NCBI RefSeq assembly: GCF_902491705.1
Contig: NZ_CABUIW010000056.1
Coordinates: 1 to 15,587 of the forward strand
Source of the DNA: an uncultured Lactobacillus sp.
GTDB lineage: Bacteria; Bacillota; Bacilli; Lactobacillales; Lactobacillaceae
Direction: 5' to 3'
Length of the DNA stretch: 15,587 bases
Shown: positions 7,268 to 14,037 of the stretch, piece by piece
How positions within the stretch are numbered: position 1 is the first letter of the stretch
Layout of the letters: every line of letters begins with the position of its first letter
Position numbers and translations under genes: made by a program
Notes under the pieces: generated by a model
What the model was told of the DNA's origin: nothing
Seen by the model: only the letters and a program-made list of their open reading frames with translations
The model's database searches: none

Positions 7268-8065
7268 CTATTCATTGTCATCAACTAAGTGAATATTCAA
7301 ACCTAATTCATCGCGAAGGCCTGCATAACCCTCATCTTCAAGTCTCTTAGCCAGTTCAGGGCCACCATCTTTTACAACTCGGCCATCCATCATCACGTGA
7401 ACAACATCAGGAACAATGTAATTTAATAATCTTTGGTAGTGAGTAATAATCAAAGAGCCGAAGTTTTCACCGCGCATTGCGTTTACACCACGAGAAACGA
7501 CCTTCAATGCATCAATATCAAGGCCGGAATCAATTTCATCCAAAATTGCAAAGCTTGGTTTGATCATTAACAACTGCAAAATTTCGTTACGCTTCTTTTC
7601 ACCACCAGAAAAACCTTCATTTAAGTAGCGTTCTGTCATTGATTGCTTCATATCAAGTAAATCCAAATTCTTATCTAATTCCTTTAAAAAATCAGTAATT
7701 GGAATAGGATTGTCTTTTGGACGACGAGCATTGATCGCAGTTCTTAAAAATTCCGCATTAGTTACGCCAGGAACTTCTGCGGGATATTGCATAGCAAGAA
7801 AAAGTCCTTTACGTGCTCTTTCATCAACAGTCATATCAAGAATACTTTCACCGTTGAGCTTAATATCTCCTCCAGTAATGTGATAATTTTGATTGCCCAT
7901 AATAGTTTCTGATAATGTAGATTTACCAGTACCATTAGGTCCCATAATGGCGTGGATTTCACCAGTTTTAAGAGTTAAATTTACGCCTTTCAGGATCTCT
8001 TTCATTTGCTTTTTTTCGTCATCTTTTACTTCAACATGTAAGTCTTGGATTTCTAAAACTGCCAT
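7268..8065 (-). CDS. sufC: SUF system ATPase SufC
   Basis: SufC is the soluble ABC-type ATPase that drives conformational change in SufB-SufD during cluster assembly; it is not a transporter. The 265-residue protein has Walker A GPNGTGKST (42-50), the SufC-type signature FSGGEKKR (152-159), Walker B with FAILDEIDSGLD (172-183) and switch His209. The ATG has GAGGGAG upstream. It is the first gene of the six-gene operon and has a 191-base upstream region shared with the divergent HAD gene. I could not find a convincing sigma-A promoter for it there. Confidence 0.96.
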   Translation of the reverse strand: MAVLEIQDLHVEVKDDEKKQMKEILKGVNLTLKTGEIHAIMGPNGTGKSTLSETIMGNQNYHITGGDIKLNGESILDMTVDERARKGLFLAMQYPAEVPGVTNAEFLRTAINARRPKDNPIPITDFLKELDKNLDLLDMKQSMTERYLNEGFSGGEKKRNEILQLLMIKPSFAILDEIDSGLDIDALKVVSRGVNAMRGENFGSLIITHYQRLLNYIVPDVVHVMMDGRVVKDGGPELAKRLEDEGYAGLRDELGLNIHLVDDNE

Positions 8066-8214
8066 TTCGTTTCTCCCTCAATCGAACAAATAATTTTGTT
8101 GTATCTAACTTAACATCTAAAAAATTTTAAAATAAGTCTTGATTTAGCAGCTCTTTTTTGGATTTGAAAATTTTTCCTTATAAAACCATTTAACTGAAAT
8201 CACTTACATTCATC
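8066..8214. other. Divergent intergenic region between sufC and the HAD pseudogene
   Basis: This region must hold the start signals of the suf operon. It is very AT-rich. Only poor matches to -35/-10 hexamers appear on the minus strand (for instance around TAGATACAAC near 8100-8110), and no riboswitch-like helix or clear operator was recognised. The plus-strand promoter of the HAD gene lies at its right edge. Confidence 0.35.
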
Positions 8215-8223
8215 TGCTATACT
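8215..8223 (+). promoter_or_regulatory. Extended -10 promoter of the HAD gene
   Basis: TGCTATACT is an extended -10 element (TG, one base, TATACT) 33 bases before the ATG. A weak -35 (CTGAAA) lies 18 bases upstream. The ribosome binding site AGAGGG is at 8243-8248. Confidence 0.5.
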
Positions 8224-8256
8224 TAACTTAGTAGATAAATATAGAGGGTAAAATAA

Positions 8257-9083
8257 ATGAGTAAAATTCCTTTTAAAGTAGTTGCCGTTGATATGGACGG
8301 CACATTCATGCGTGATGATCAAACTTTTAATCATAAAAAATTTGATCGTCTTTTGGATCAATTACGTGCAGACGGTGGTCATTTTATCGTATCAAGTGGT
8401 CGACCTTATGAGCGACTTAGAAAAGATTTCATGGGATTCTTGGATCGAATCGACATGATCGCAGATAACGGTTCACTACTTTTACAAGATGACAAGATTA
8501 TCAACACTCACCTGATTACTTATAAGACAACAATTGATCTAATCAAATTCATCCAAGAACATTATCCAGAAAGTTCAATCATTGTAACTGGGGTTGAAAA
8601 TTCATATACAACGATTAATTCTTCACCTGATTTTAAGCAGACGATGAACTTCTATTATCCTGATCGAATTGAAGTTAGCGATCTTATCTCTGCTATAAAT
8701 CCTGATGATCGTATTACCAAGATTACTCTAAGTTAAAAAACAGACTTCTCTGCAGAATTTGAGCGTGCATTTAATAAGAAGCATGCTGAAAAGATTCACT
8801 GTACTTCAAGTGGTTTCGGATTGCTTGATATCGTACCTTACAGCGTAAATAAAGGTAGTGCATTAAAATACTTCTTGTCATTTTGTCCATCGCTAAACCA
8901 AGCGAATTAATTGCCTTTGGCGATGGACAAAATGACAAGGAAATGCTTGAGCTTGCTGGTTACAGCTATGCAATGGCGAACGGCGATCCGGAAATTAAAA
9001 AGATTGCTAAATATGAAGCTCCTTCTAATAATGACGATGGTGTCTTAGAAGTCTTAGATCATTACCTAAATAGAAGTCTTTAA
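8257..9083 (+). pseudogene. Cof-type HAD-superfamily phosphatase, disrupted by a stop and a frameshift
   Basis: When intact this would be a Cof/YidA-type HAD hydrolase of about 275 residues, acting on sugar phosphates or similar. The first part opens with motif I VDMDGTF (nucleophile Asp12, acid/base Asp14) and has motif II VSSGRP (45-50). It stops at TAA (8734-8736) in the cap domain. The same frame then continues without stops through recognisable sequence (DFSAEFERAF, GFGLLDIVPY, NKGSALKYF) to about 8880. There the family sequence moves to the next frame (a one-base loss) and runs on as SIAKPSELIAFGDGQNDKEML to the TAA at 9083. Motif IV GDGQND is thus cut off from motif I. The promoter and ribosome binding site are intact, so decay looks recent. 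The frameshift lies in one arm of a perfect inverted repeat (8874-8939). Confidence 0.9.
8874..8939. repeat. Perfect 20-bp inverted repeat at the HAD frameshift
   Basis: CTTGTCATTTTGTCCATCGC (8874-8893) is the exact reverse complement of 8920-8939, with a 26-base spacer. The right arm encodes the conserved motif residues GDGQNDK; the left arm contains the one-base frame change. There is no T tract after it, so it is not a terminator. It is best explained as a hairpin-templated mutation that made an imperfect palindrome perfect. Confidence 0.9.
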
Positions 9084-9128
9084 TATAAACAATAAGCAGA
9101 AAATACTACTTAATCACTGGGAGAACAT

Positions 9129-9677
9129 ATGGCTATAAATATTTCTTTACAACCATTCAATCAAACGTATTTAAAAGACATTTGGAAGGCCGGATTCACA
9201 AAAGAGCACCCTAATTGGATCGATTATAATGCACCGTATTTTGATGATTACATTCAATATCCTAATTTTATAGATTTTAAAACTAGCTCTATCGCTGACT
9301 TTCTGTTAAGTAGTGATTGTAAAGCAATTATTTTAGACTCTAAAGCAATCGGTATGGTATCAAAAGTTTGGATTAATAAACAGACCAGGTGGCTAGAAAT
9401 CGGTATTGTAATTTACAATTCAGATGAGTGGAAACAAGGAATTGGTAGTACTTCATTAAGTCTATGGATTACTAATATTTTTAAGAAATATCTCGATCTT
9501 GAACATATTGGTTTAACCACGTGGAGTGGTAATAAAGGAATGATGCATCTAGCACAAAAACTAAATTTTAAAAAAGAAGGTCAAATTCGCAAAGTACGCT
9601 ATTATGACGGAGTTTATTATGATAGCTTGAATTATGGTATTCTACGAAGTGAATGGGATAATTTTATTCAAAAATGA
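9129..9677 (+). CDS. GNAT-family N-acetyltransferase (RimJ/RimL-like)
   Basis: This 182-residue single-domain GNAT protein would transfer an acetyl group from acetyl-CoA to an amine. The acetyl-CoA pyrophosphate loop is seen as KQGIGSTSL (102-110), following the beta-4 strand LEIGIVIY. The later block LTTWSGNKGMMHLAQKLNFKKEG (129-151) is the usual motif B region, in which a mutated or neighbour Asn-rich turn precedes the helix. The C-terminal KVRYYDGVYYDSLNYGILRSEW resembles RimJ/RimL-type enzymes acting on protein N-termini or small amines; the substrate is unknown. The ribosome binding site is GGGAGAA. It starts 45 bases after the HAD pseudogene without a clear promoter, so co-transcription is likely. 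It ends at a terminator shared with gntR. Confidence 0.85.
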   Translation: MAINISLQPFNQTYLKDIWKAGFTKEHPNWIDYNAPYFDDYIQYPNFIDFKTSSIADFLLSSDCKAIILDSKAIGMVSKVWINKQTRWLEIGIVIYNSDEWKQGIGSTSLSLWITNIFKKYLDLEHIGLTTWSGNKGMMHLAQKLNFKKEGQIRKVRYYDGVYYDSLNYGILRSEWDNFIQK

Positions 9678-9711
9678 CCCGTTGAAAAGAAAAAAATCAA
9701 TACCTAAACAA

Positions 9712-9739
9712 AAAAAGTTGAGTAAAAACTCAACTTTTT
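9712..9739. terminator. Bidirectional terminator between the GNAT and GntR genes
   Basis: AAAAAGTTGAGT (9712-9723) and its exact reverse complement (9728-9739) flank a four-base AAAA loop. The A and T runs make it work in both directions: downstream of the acetyltransferase on the plus strand and of the GntR gene on the minus strand. It overlaps the GntR stop codon (9738-9740). Confidence 0.85.
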
Positions 9740-10463
9740 ATTTTCCCAAATTTACAAAAGTATTGAAATTCATGTAGTGATAATGCACTCGCATGTTAGA
9801 CACTTCAAATGGCGTACCATCATCTAAGAAGAAGATACCATCCATCACCCCTACAGGTTCGGTATCTTTTAAATGAAGCTGTTCTTGATCTGTCTTGTTT
9901 GACGGCTCAACTGTAATATTCAGAAATGCTTTGGTAACCGTCTTATTTTGCTCATCTTCTAAATAATTGAATAATGAACTTTGCAGCGTTTCAGGCTTTA
10001 ATTCCGGCATGATCTTAATTGGTAAATAACCCGTTTCAATCAAGAATGGCTGCTCATCAAGCAAACGCAGTCTCTTAAACTCATAAACAAAGTCATTTTC
10101 GTTTAAAAATAAGTCCTCTGCAACTTCCTTAGTAGCTTTAATGACATGAAAATCGAGTAACTTAATTTGTTGCTTTTTGCCAGGCACCTTAAAACTGTCA
10201 GTAATCCCTAAATTGGATCCATCGTAGCGAAACATCGCCTGATTTTTTAGATAAAGTGGATTGATGAAGGTGCCACTACCTCGTTTTTTAAAGACTATTC
10301 CCTGCTGAGCAAGCAATTCCAAAGCCCGCTTCATTGACGAGCGACTAACACCATAGTGTTCTGCTAAACTACGCTCATCGGGAATCCGCATCCCATCATA
10401 TTTATCATTTAAAATATTATGTTTTATATCCTGCATTACTGTCCGATAAACGTAATCTGCCAT
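9738..10463 (-). CDS. GntR/HutC-family regulator with UTRA ligand domain
   Basis: This 241-residue protein has an N-terminal GntR winged helix-turn-helix (about 3-68, with RIPDERSLAEHYGVSRSSMKR and the wing RGSGTFI). A UTRA sensor domain follows (about 85-235), with the family's FKRLRLLDEQPFLIETGYLP segment and the C-terminal SNMRVHYHYMNF. HutC-subfamily members sense sugar phosphates, nucleosides or similar metabolites. Its ATG overlaps the stop of the nucleoside hydrolase gene by one base (TAATG), with AAGGAAGAG upstream, so it is the second gene of that unit. It therefore probably controls nucleoside or ribose salvage genes here; this is inference from position. Confidence 0.9.
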   Translation of the reverse strand: MADYVYRTVMQDIKHNILNDKYDGMRIPDERSLAEHYGVSRSSMKRALELLAQQGIVFKKRGSGTFINPLYLKNQAMFRYDGSNLGITDSFKVPGKKQQIKLLDFHVIKATKEVAEDLFLNENDFVYEFKRLRLLDEQPFLIETGYLPIKIMPELKPETLQSSLFNYLEDEQNKTVTKAFLNITVEPSNKTDQEQLHLKDTEPVGVMDGIFFLDDGTPFEVSNMRVHYHYMNFNTFVNLGK

Positions 10464-11389
10464 TATTCTCTTCCTTGATCAGCTTTTTTGATACTATCGA
10501 TAAACCATTTTGCAAACTTGTCTAAATCAACATCAGTCGCAATTTCTGCATTTACATGTTCTTGATCCATGAAGTTAATTACGCTTGCACCATAAGTGTA
10601 TTGACCGCGAAGTTCAATTTCTACATTTGCTTTTCTCATAGTAAACATCTCTGGATGAAGCAAAATGCCCACAGCTGTTGGATCATAGATCTTAATTCGT
10701 GGATCGCCATCTGGTTCATGAATGTTTGAAAACATAGAGTAAAGCATGTTACCTACTTCACCACATTCTTTTACCTTATCCATTTGTTCAGGTGTAAGGT
10801 GGGCTTTATTACCGATTTCAAGTGGAGCTACTTTGACTGGTAAACCACTATGAAATACTACTTGTGCGGCTTCAGGATCACCTGCAATATTGTATTCTGC
10901 AAGTGGACTGTGATTACCACGGCCGATGTTTCCGCCCATAATTACCACTTGTTCAACATTTTCCTTTACTTCAGGATATTGCTTAAAGAGTAAAGCATAA
11001 TCAGTCAAAGGCCCGATACCCATTAAAGTTACCTTTTCTGGGCTCTTTTTAATTTCTTCAGCCATTAAAGTAGCAGCAAGGCCTGGCTTAACTAGATCAG
11101 TATTCGCCTTTTCAAATTCAAAACCGGCAATTCCAGTCTTGCCGTGTACTGACGCTGCACTAATCATTGGAGCAACAAGTGGCTGATTTGCACCAATAAC
11201 CACAGGGACCTTAGTATGCAAGAATTTTTCTAAATCAAGGGTATTTTGCGTAGTATATTCTAGTGGCACGTTACCCCAAGTTGGAACGATCATTCTTACA
11301 TCGAGTTCATCTGCAAAAAGACTGATAGTCATTGCAGCAACATCATCGATTCCTGGATCAGTACTAATAATTAAAGGTTTTTTGGTCAT
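10463..11389 (-). CDS. Inosine-uridine-type ribonucleoside hydrolase
   Basis: This 308-residue enzyme of the IUNH family hydrolyses the N-glycosidic bond of nucleosides to give free base and ribose in the cytoplasm. The N-terminal metal motif STDPGIDDVAA is complete (Asp11, Asp15, Asp16). Further active-site blocks are present: MGGNIGRGNHSPLAEYNI (151-168, with Asn153, Glu165 and Asn167), Asp171, and the late metal ligand Asp236 in IYDPTAV. Base preference (purine or pyrimidine, RihA/B/C type) cannot be settled. The ATG has AAAGGG at good spacing. It is co-transcribed with the GntR gene and lies just downstream of the rbsK-rpiA unit, which would process the released ribose. Confidence 0.93.
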   Translation of the reverse strand: MTKKPLIISTDPGIDDVAAMTISLFADELDVRMIVPTWGNVPLEYTTQNTLDLEKFLHTKVPVVIGANQPLVAPMISAASVHGKTGIAGFEFEKANTDLVKPGLAATLMAEEIKKSPEKVTLMGIGPLTDYALLFKQYPEVKENVEQVVIMGGNIGRGNHSPLAEYNIAGDPEAAQVVFHSGLPVKVAPLEIGNKAHLTPEQMDKVKECGEVGNMLYSMFSNIHEPDGDPRIKIYDPTAVGILLHPEMFTMRKANVEIELRGQYTYGASVINFMDQEHVNAEIATDVDLDKFAKWFIDSIKKADQGRE

Positions 11390-11415
11390 AAAATTTGCCC
11401 TTTCTAAGCATGTAA

Positions 11416-11430
11416 GTAACTTTATGATAC
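11416..11430. promoter_or_regulatory. Candidate GntR operator upstream of the nucleoside hydrolase
   Basis: GTAACTTTATGATAC is an odd-length dyad in which five of seven base pairs match (GTA and TAC ends). It lies 27 bases before the hydrolase start codon, overlapping a TATCAT -10-like hexamer on the minus strand. Position and symmetry suit autoregulation by the GntR protein, but there is only one copy and no known consensus was matched. Confidence 0.3.
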
Positions 11431-11442
11431 AAAAAAACGACC

Positions 11443-11474
11443 AATAAAAAAAGTGGTTAGGTTCAAACCACTTT
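11443..11474 (-). terminator. Rho-independent terminator of the rbsK-rpiA unit
   Basis: AAAGTGGTT (11450-11458) pairs perfectly with AACCACTTT (11466-11474) around a seven-base loop. On the minus strand the stem is followed by a long T run. It starts 16 bases after the rpiA stop codon and separates that unit from the nucleoside hydrolase unit. Confidence 0.85.
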
Positions 11475-11490
11475 CTTATTCATCCCAATT

Positions 11491-12183
11491 TTACTTCTTC
11501 TTATCTTCAATCGTACCATCGCTATGTGCAATAATTACCTCATCACACATATCAAGGAACAATCCGTGTTCAACCACACCAACAGTGTGATCAAGATAAT
11601 CAGCTAAACCATGAGGAGCTGGAATTGGATCAACTGCTAAGTCAATGATGTAATTACCATAGTGGGTAATGTAACGCTTATCGCCATCCATACGCCATTG
11701 AGGCTTTAAGCCTTCTTGTTCAAAGCGTCTAAAGTTTTGCTCACAAGAAATTGGCAAAACTTCAACAGGAAGTGGGAAGCCGCTTAAGCGATGAACTAAT
11801 TTAGATTCATCAACAATCCAAACAATCTTCTTGGAGTTAATGGCTACATTCTTTTCAAGAGTTAAAGCACCGCCGCCACCTTTGATACCATCTAAGTTGT
11901 CAGCAACACGGTCTGATCCATCAACAGTTAAATCTGCTTGATCAATATCAGCAAGTTCACTAACTTTAAAGCCTAAACCTTCAAGTTGCTTCTTACTTCT
12001 GTTACTGGTAGTAACAATTGCTTTTAACTTCAAGCCATCTTCATCTTTACGCTTGCCTAAAGCATCAATAAAAAATGCCACTGTAGATCCGGTACCAACG
12101 CCCAAGATCATACCAGATTTGACCATATCGGCTGCTTTTTCAGCAGCTTCTTTTTTTAAACGATCTTGCTCAGCTTTATCCAT
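11491..12183 (-). CDS. rpiA: Ribose-5-phosphate isomerase A
   Basis: RpiA interconverts ribose-5-phosphate and ribulose-5-phosphate. The 230-residue protein has the substrate loop GVGTGST (28-34), TTSNRS (58-63), and the catalytic set spaced exactly as in the E. coli enzyme: Asp88 and Asp91 (VDGSDR), Lys101 (KGGGG), Glu110 (LTLEKN) and Lys128 (DESK), matching E. coli Asp81, Asp84, Lys94, Glu103 and Lys121. The ATG directly follows the rbsK stop codon, and its ribosome binding site, GGAGGAAG, is inside rbsK. Coupling to ribokinase indicates a role in feeding nucleoside- or ribose-derived carbon into the pentose phosphate pathway. Confidence 0.96.
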   Translation of the reverse strand: MDKAEQDRLKKEAAEKAADMVKSGMILGVGTGSTVAFFIDALGKRKDEDGLKLKAIVTTSNRSKKQLEGLGFKVSELADIDQADLTVDGSDRVADNLDGIKGGGGALTLEKNVAINSKKIVWIVDESKLVHRLSGFPLPVEVLPISCEQNFRRFEQEGLKPQWRMDGDKRYITHYGNYIIDLAVDPIPAPHGLADYLDHTVGVVEHGLFLDMCDEVIIAHSDGTIEDKKK

Positions 12184-13107
12184 TTATTCTTCCTCCAGCG
12201 CTTGCTTTACTTCTTGTTCAGTAGGAATTGATGGTTGTGCACCTAAACGTTGAACTGCGATTGATGAAGCACGGCTAGCAATCTTAGCAGCTTCTTCAAA
12301 GTTTGATAAGTCTTCTTTCAAGTTGCTTGCTAAGTAACCAATAAAGGTATCGCCGGCACCAGTTGTATCAGTTGCTTCGACCTTATATGCAGGAATCAAA
12401 GTTTCAACATTTTCAGTTGAAATATATGCACCCTTATCACCGTAAGTAATCACAACATTCTTTACACCAAGTAAGTGAAGCTTTTCAGCATTAGTTGCTA
12501 AAGATGACTTATCTTTAATTTGAATACCAGTAATCTTTGCACTTTCAGTTTCGTTTGGTGTAATAATGTCGGTATATTTCAATAATTCTTCTGGAATCTT
12601 TTCAATGGCTGGTGCTGGATTCAAAATAGTAATCTTGCCCGCCTTTTTAGCCATCTTAAAAGCTGCAGTAGTTACTTCAATTGGTGTTTCAAATTGAGCA
12701 ATGATGCAGTCCCAGCTCTTAATTAAATCGCCTGCTGCTTTAATGTCTTCAACAGTTAATTCATAATTTGCACCGTGATCAATAATAATATCGTTTTGAC
12801 CAGCTTCATTTAAAGTAATGTAAGCATGACCAGTCTTTGCACCCATTGTCGTTTGTACATAAGTAGTGTCTACTCCGTAGCTCTTCAATTGATGGGTAAT
12901 ATAGCCGCCTTCGCTGTCTTCACCTACACGGTTAATAAAGTAAGTCTCTGCACCACTTTTAGCAGCAGCAATAGCTTGATTGGCGCCTTTGCCTCCACCT
13001 GCAGTAGTAATTTCCTTGGCATTAATAGTTTCGCCAGGCTTAGGAAAATCCTTTACGTGCAATGTAGTATCTACATTGCTTGATCCAATAACTACAATCT
13101 TCTTCAT
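12184..13107 (-). CDS. rbsK: Ribokinase
   Basis: Ribokinase phosphorylates ribose to ribose-5-phosphate with ATP. The 307-residue PfkB-fold protein has the N-terminal GSSNVDTTLHV strand, the ribose-binding GGGKGANQA (about 37-45), the TPNETE block (about 183-188), and the anion-hole and catalytic motif DTTGAGD with catalytic Asp253. It ends near GAQPSIP, as ribokinases do. I chose ATG at 13105-13107, since GAAGGG lies six bases upstream; an ATG two codons earlier (13111-13113) adjoins that site directly and is unlikely. It is the first gene of the rbsK-rpiA unit. No ribose permease or RbsD is adjacent, so internal ribose from nucleosides is a plausible source. Confidence 0.95.
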   Translation of the reverse strand: MKKIVVIGSSNVDTTLHVKDFPKPGETINAKEITTAGGGKGANQAIAAAKSGAETYFINRVGEDSEGGYITHQLKSYGVDTTYVQTTMGAKTGHAYITLNEAGQNDIIIDHGANYELTVEDIKAAGDLIKSWDCIIAQFETPIEVTTAAFKMAKKAGKITILNPAPAIEKIPEELLKYTDIITPNETESAKITGIQIKDKSSLATNAEKLHLLGVKNVVITYGDKGAYISTENVETLIPAYKVEATDTTGAGDTFIGYLASNLKEDLSNFEEAAKIASRASSIAVQRLGAQPSIPTEQEVKQALEEE

Positions 13108-13130
13108 GAGCATCCCTTCTTAGAAATGTA

Positions 13131-13144
13131 TTTAATCGTTTTAA
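13131..13144. promoter_or_regulatory. Weak cre-like or LacI-type operator near the rbsK start
   Basis: TTTAATCGTTTTAA fits the CcpA cre consensus TGWAANCGNTNWCA except at the G and C near its ends, and has the central CG of LacI-family operators. It lies immediately downstream of the predicted -10, where a bound protein would block transcription. With two mismatches at important positions this is only a candidate. Confidence 0.25.
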
Positions 13145-13152
13145 TTATATCA
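13144..13152 (-). promoter_or_regulatory. Extended -10 promoter of rbsK-rpiA
   Basis: The minus strand reads TGATATAAT: a perfect TATAAT preceded by TG in the extended -10 position. It is about 36 bases before the rbsK ATG. The -35 region falls in the preceding hairpin and is poor, as is often the case with extended -10 promoters. Confidence 0.55.
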
Positions 13153-13187
13153 AAAAAACGTGTTCAATTAGCTGAACACATTTTTTT
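13152..13187. terminator. Terminator of the DUF4931 gene
   Basis: GTGTTCA (13160-13166) pairs with TGAACAC (13173-13179) around a six-base loop, with seven A residues on one side and seven T residues on the other. On the minus strand it ends the gene whose stop lies a few bases away, at 13194. It is symmetrical enough to work on the plus strand, but no plus-strand gene reaches it. Confidence 0.8.
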
Positions 13188-13193
13188 GACATC

Positions 13194-13997
13194 CTAATGT
13201 AAAATACCGCCGTTTACAAAGCCCTTGAGTCGCTCGGCTTCCCATTTCAAAGTATTGGAGTCATCAACTTGTGAAATCTTGTAGCCTACAAAATAAGGTG
13301 AAGCGTAAAAACGTGGAATAATCTTGCAGCAAGTTCCAGTCCCATCATTAATTGGGTAAAAGAATAAGTTGTACGAATCAACACCGTGTGACAAGACTGA
13401 TCTTACATATTGCGTACCTTTTTGAATCAAATCAGCCCAGGTACCCAAATTGGTGTTGTCCTTAGTTAAAATGTTCACTTCTTGGTAGCCTTGAACAGGA
13501 TATGCGGAAAGATTCATTTCAACTGATCCAGATCTACCAACTTCAAAACCTTTAAAATTATCGGGACCGATATCACAGTAACCATCTTTGTGATACAAAC
13601 CAACAATTTGCATATGTGGGTGAGTCAAAGAACCATCTGATTTAGGACCAAAGTTCTTGTACCACAGAACACTCTTATATCTACCTGAGTTATACATTTT
13701 TTGAAAACATTTAAGAGCAAACTTCATTAATTCTTGGTTATCTTCGCGTGTGTACGTAGAAATGTCGCCTTGGTGGTCACTTGATTCGATTAAAATAGTT
13801 TGGTCTGTATCCTGCAAAGTCGGATATTTATTTTTTAACCAAATCTTGTCGCCGTCTTTATCAAAAATATTAACCAAATGACTTACATCACAGAAAGGAC
13901 AGCCTGCATTCTGGTTACCTTGACGATTGCCGTAATCGTAGTCGTATGGCTTACGCTTACCGATTGAATATTCATAAACTAAAGGATTTTTATCCAT
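13194..13997 (-). CDS. DUF4931 (GalT/HIT-superfamily-like) protein
   Basis: This 267-residue protein resembles the DUF4931 family, distant relatives of galactose-1-phosphate uridylyltransferase in the HIT superfamily. It has a possible zinc-binding CPFC pair (Cys33, Cys36) and the histidine-triad-like motif THPHMQ (His126, His128, Gln130), in which GalT-type enzymes form a nucleotidyl-histidine. These suggest a nucleotidyl transferase, phosphorylase or hydrolase acting on a nucleotide or sugar nucleotide; no specific reaction is known to me. ATG at 13995-13997 is chosen because AGGTG lies six bases upstream; a GTG at 14004-14006 would overlap that site. It is a single-gene unit beside the ribose salvage genes, ended by the terminator at 13152-13187. 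Confidence 0.8.
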   Translation of the reverse strand: MDKNPLVYEYSIGKRKPYDYDYGNRQGNQNAGCPFCDVSHLVNIFDKDGDKIWLKNKYPTLQDTDQTILIESSDHQGDISTYTREDNQELMKFALKCFQKMYNSGRYKSVLWYKNFGPKSDGSLTHPHMQIVGLYHKDGYCDIGPDNFKGFEVGRSGSVEMNLSAYPVQGYQEVNILTKDNTNLGTWADLIQKGTQYVRSVLSHGVDSYNLFFYPINDGTGTCCKIIPRFYASPYFVGYKISQVDDSNTLKWEAERLKGFVNGGILH

Positions 13998-14037
13998 TAT
14001 TCTCACCTACTAAACCAAATTACCAATTTTTATAGCT

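Noticed and set aside
7258..7284. Longer SufD start at a TTG inside sufC
   Set aside because: There is no ribosome binding site there, whereas the ATG at 7255-7257 has AGAGG at ideal spacing. The same logic removed upstream starts for sufB, sufS, rbsK, the DUF4931 gene and the solute-binding protein.
8874..8939. The 20-bp inverted repeat as a terminator, attachment site or IS end
   Set aside because: It has no T tract, lies within coding sequence of a single family, and its right arm is simply the conserved HAD motif. No foreign sequence lies between or beside the arms.
8257..9083. Programmed stop read-through or frameshifting in the HAD gene
   Set aside because: Two separate lesions of different kinds would have to be recoded, no slippery heptamer with a proper downstream element sits at the frame change, and the frame change coincides with a mutation-like perfect repeat arm. 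Decay is the simpler reading.
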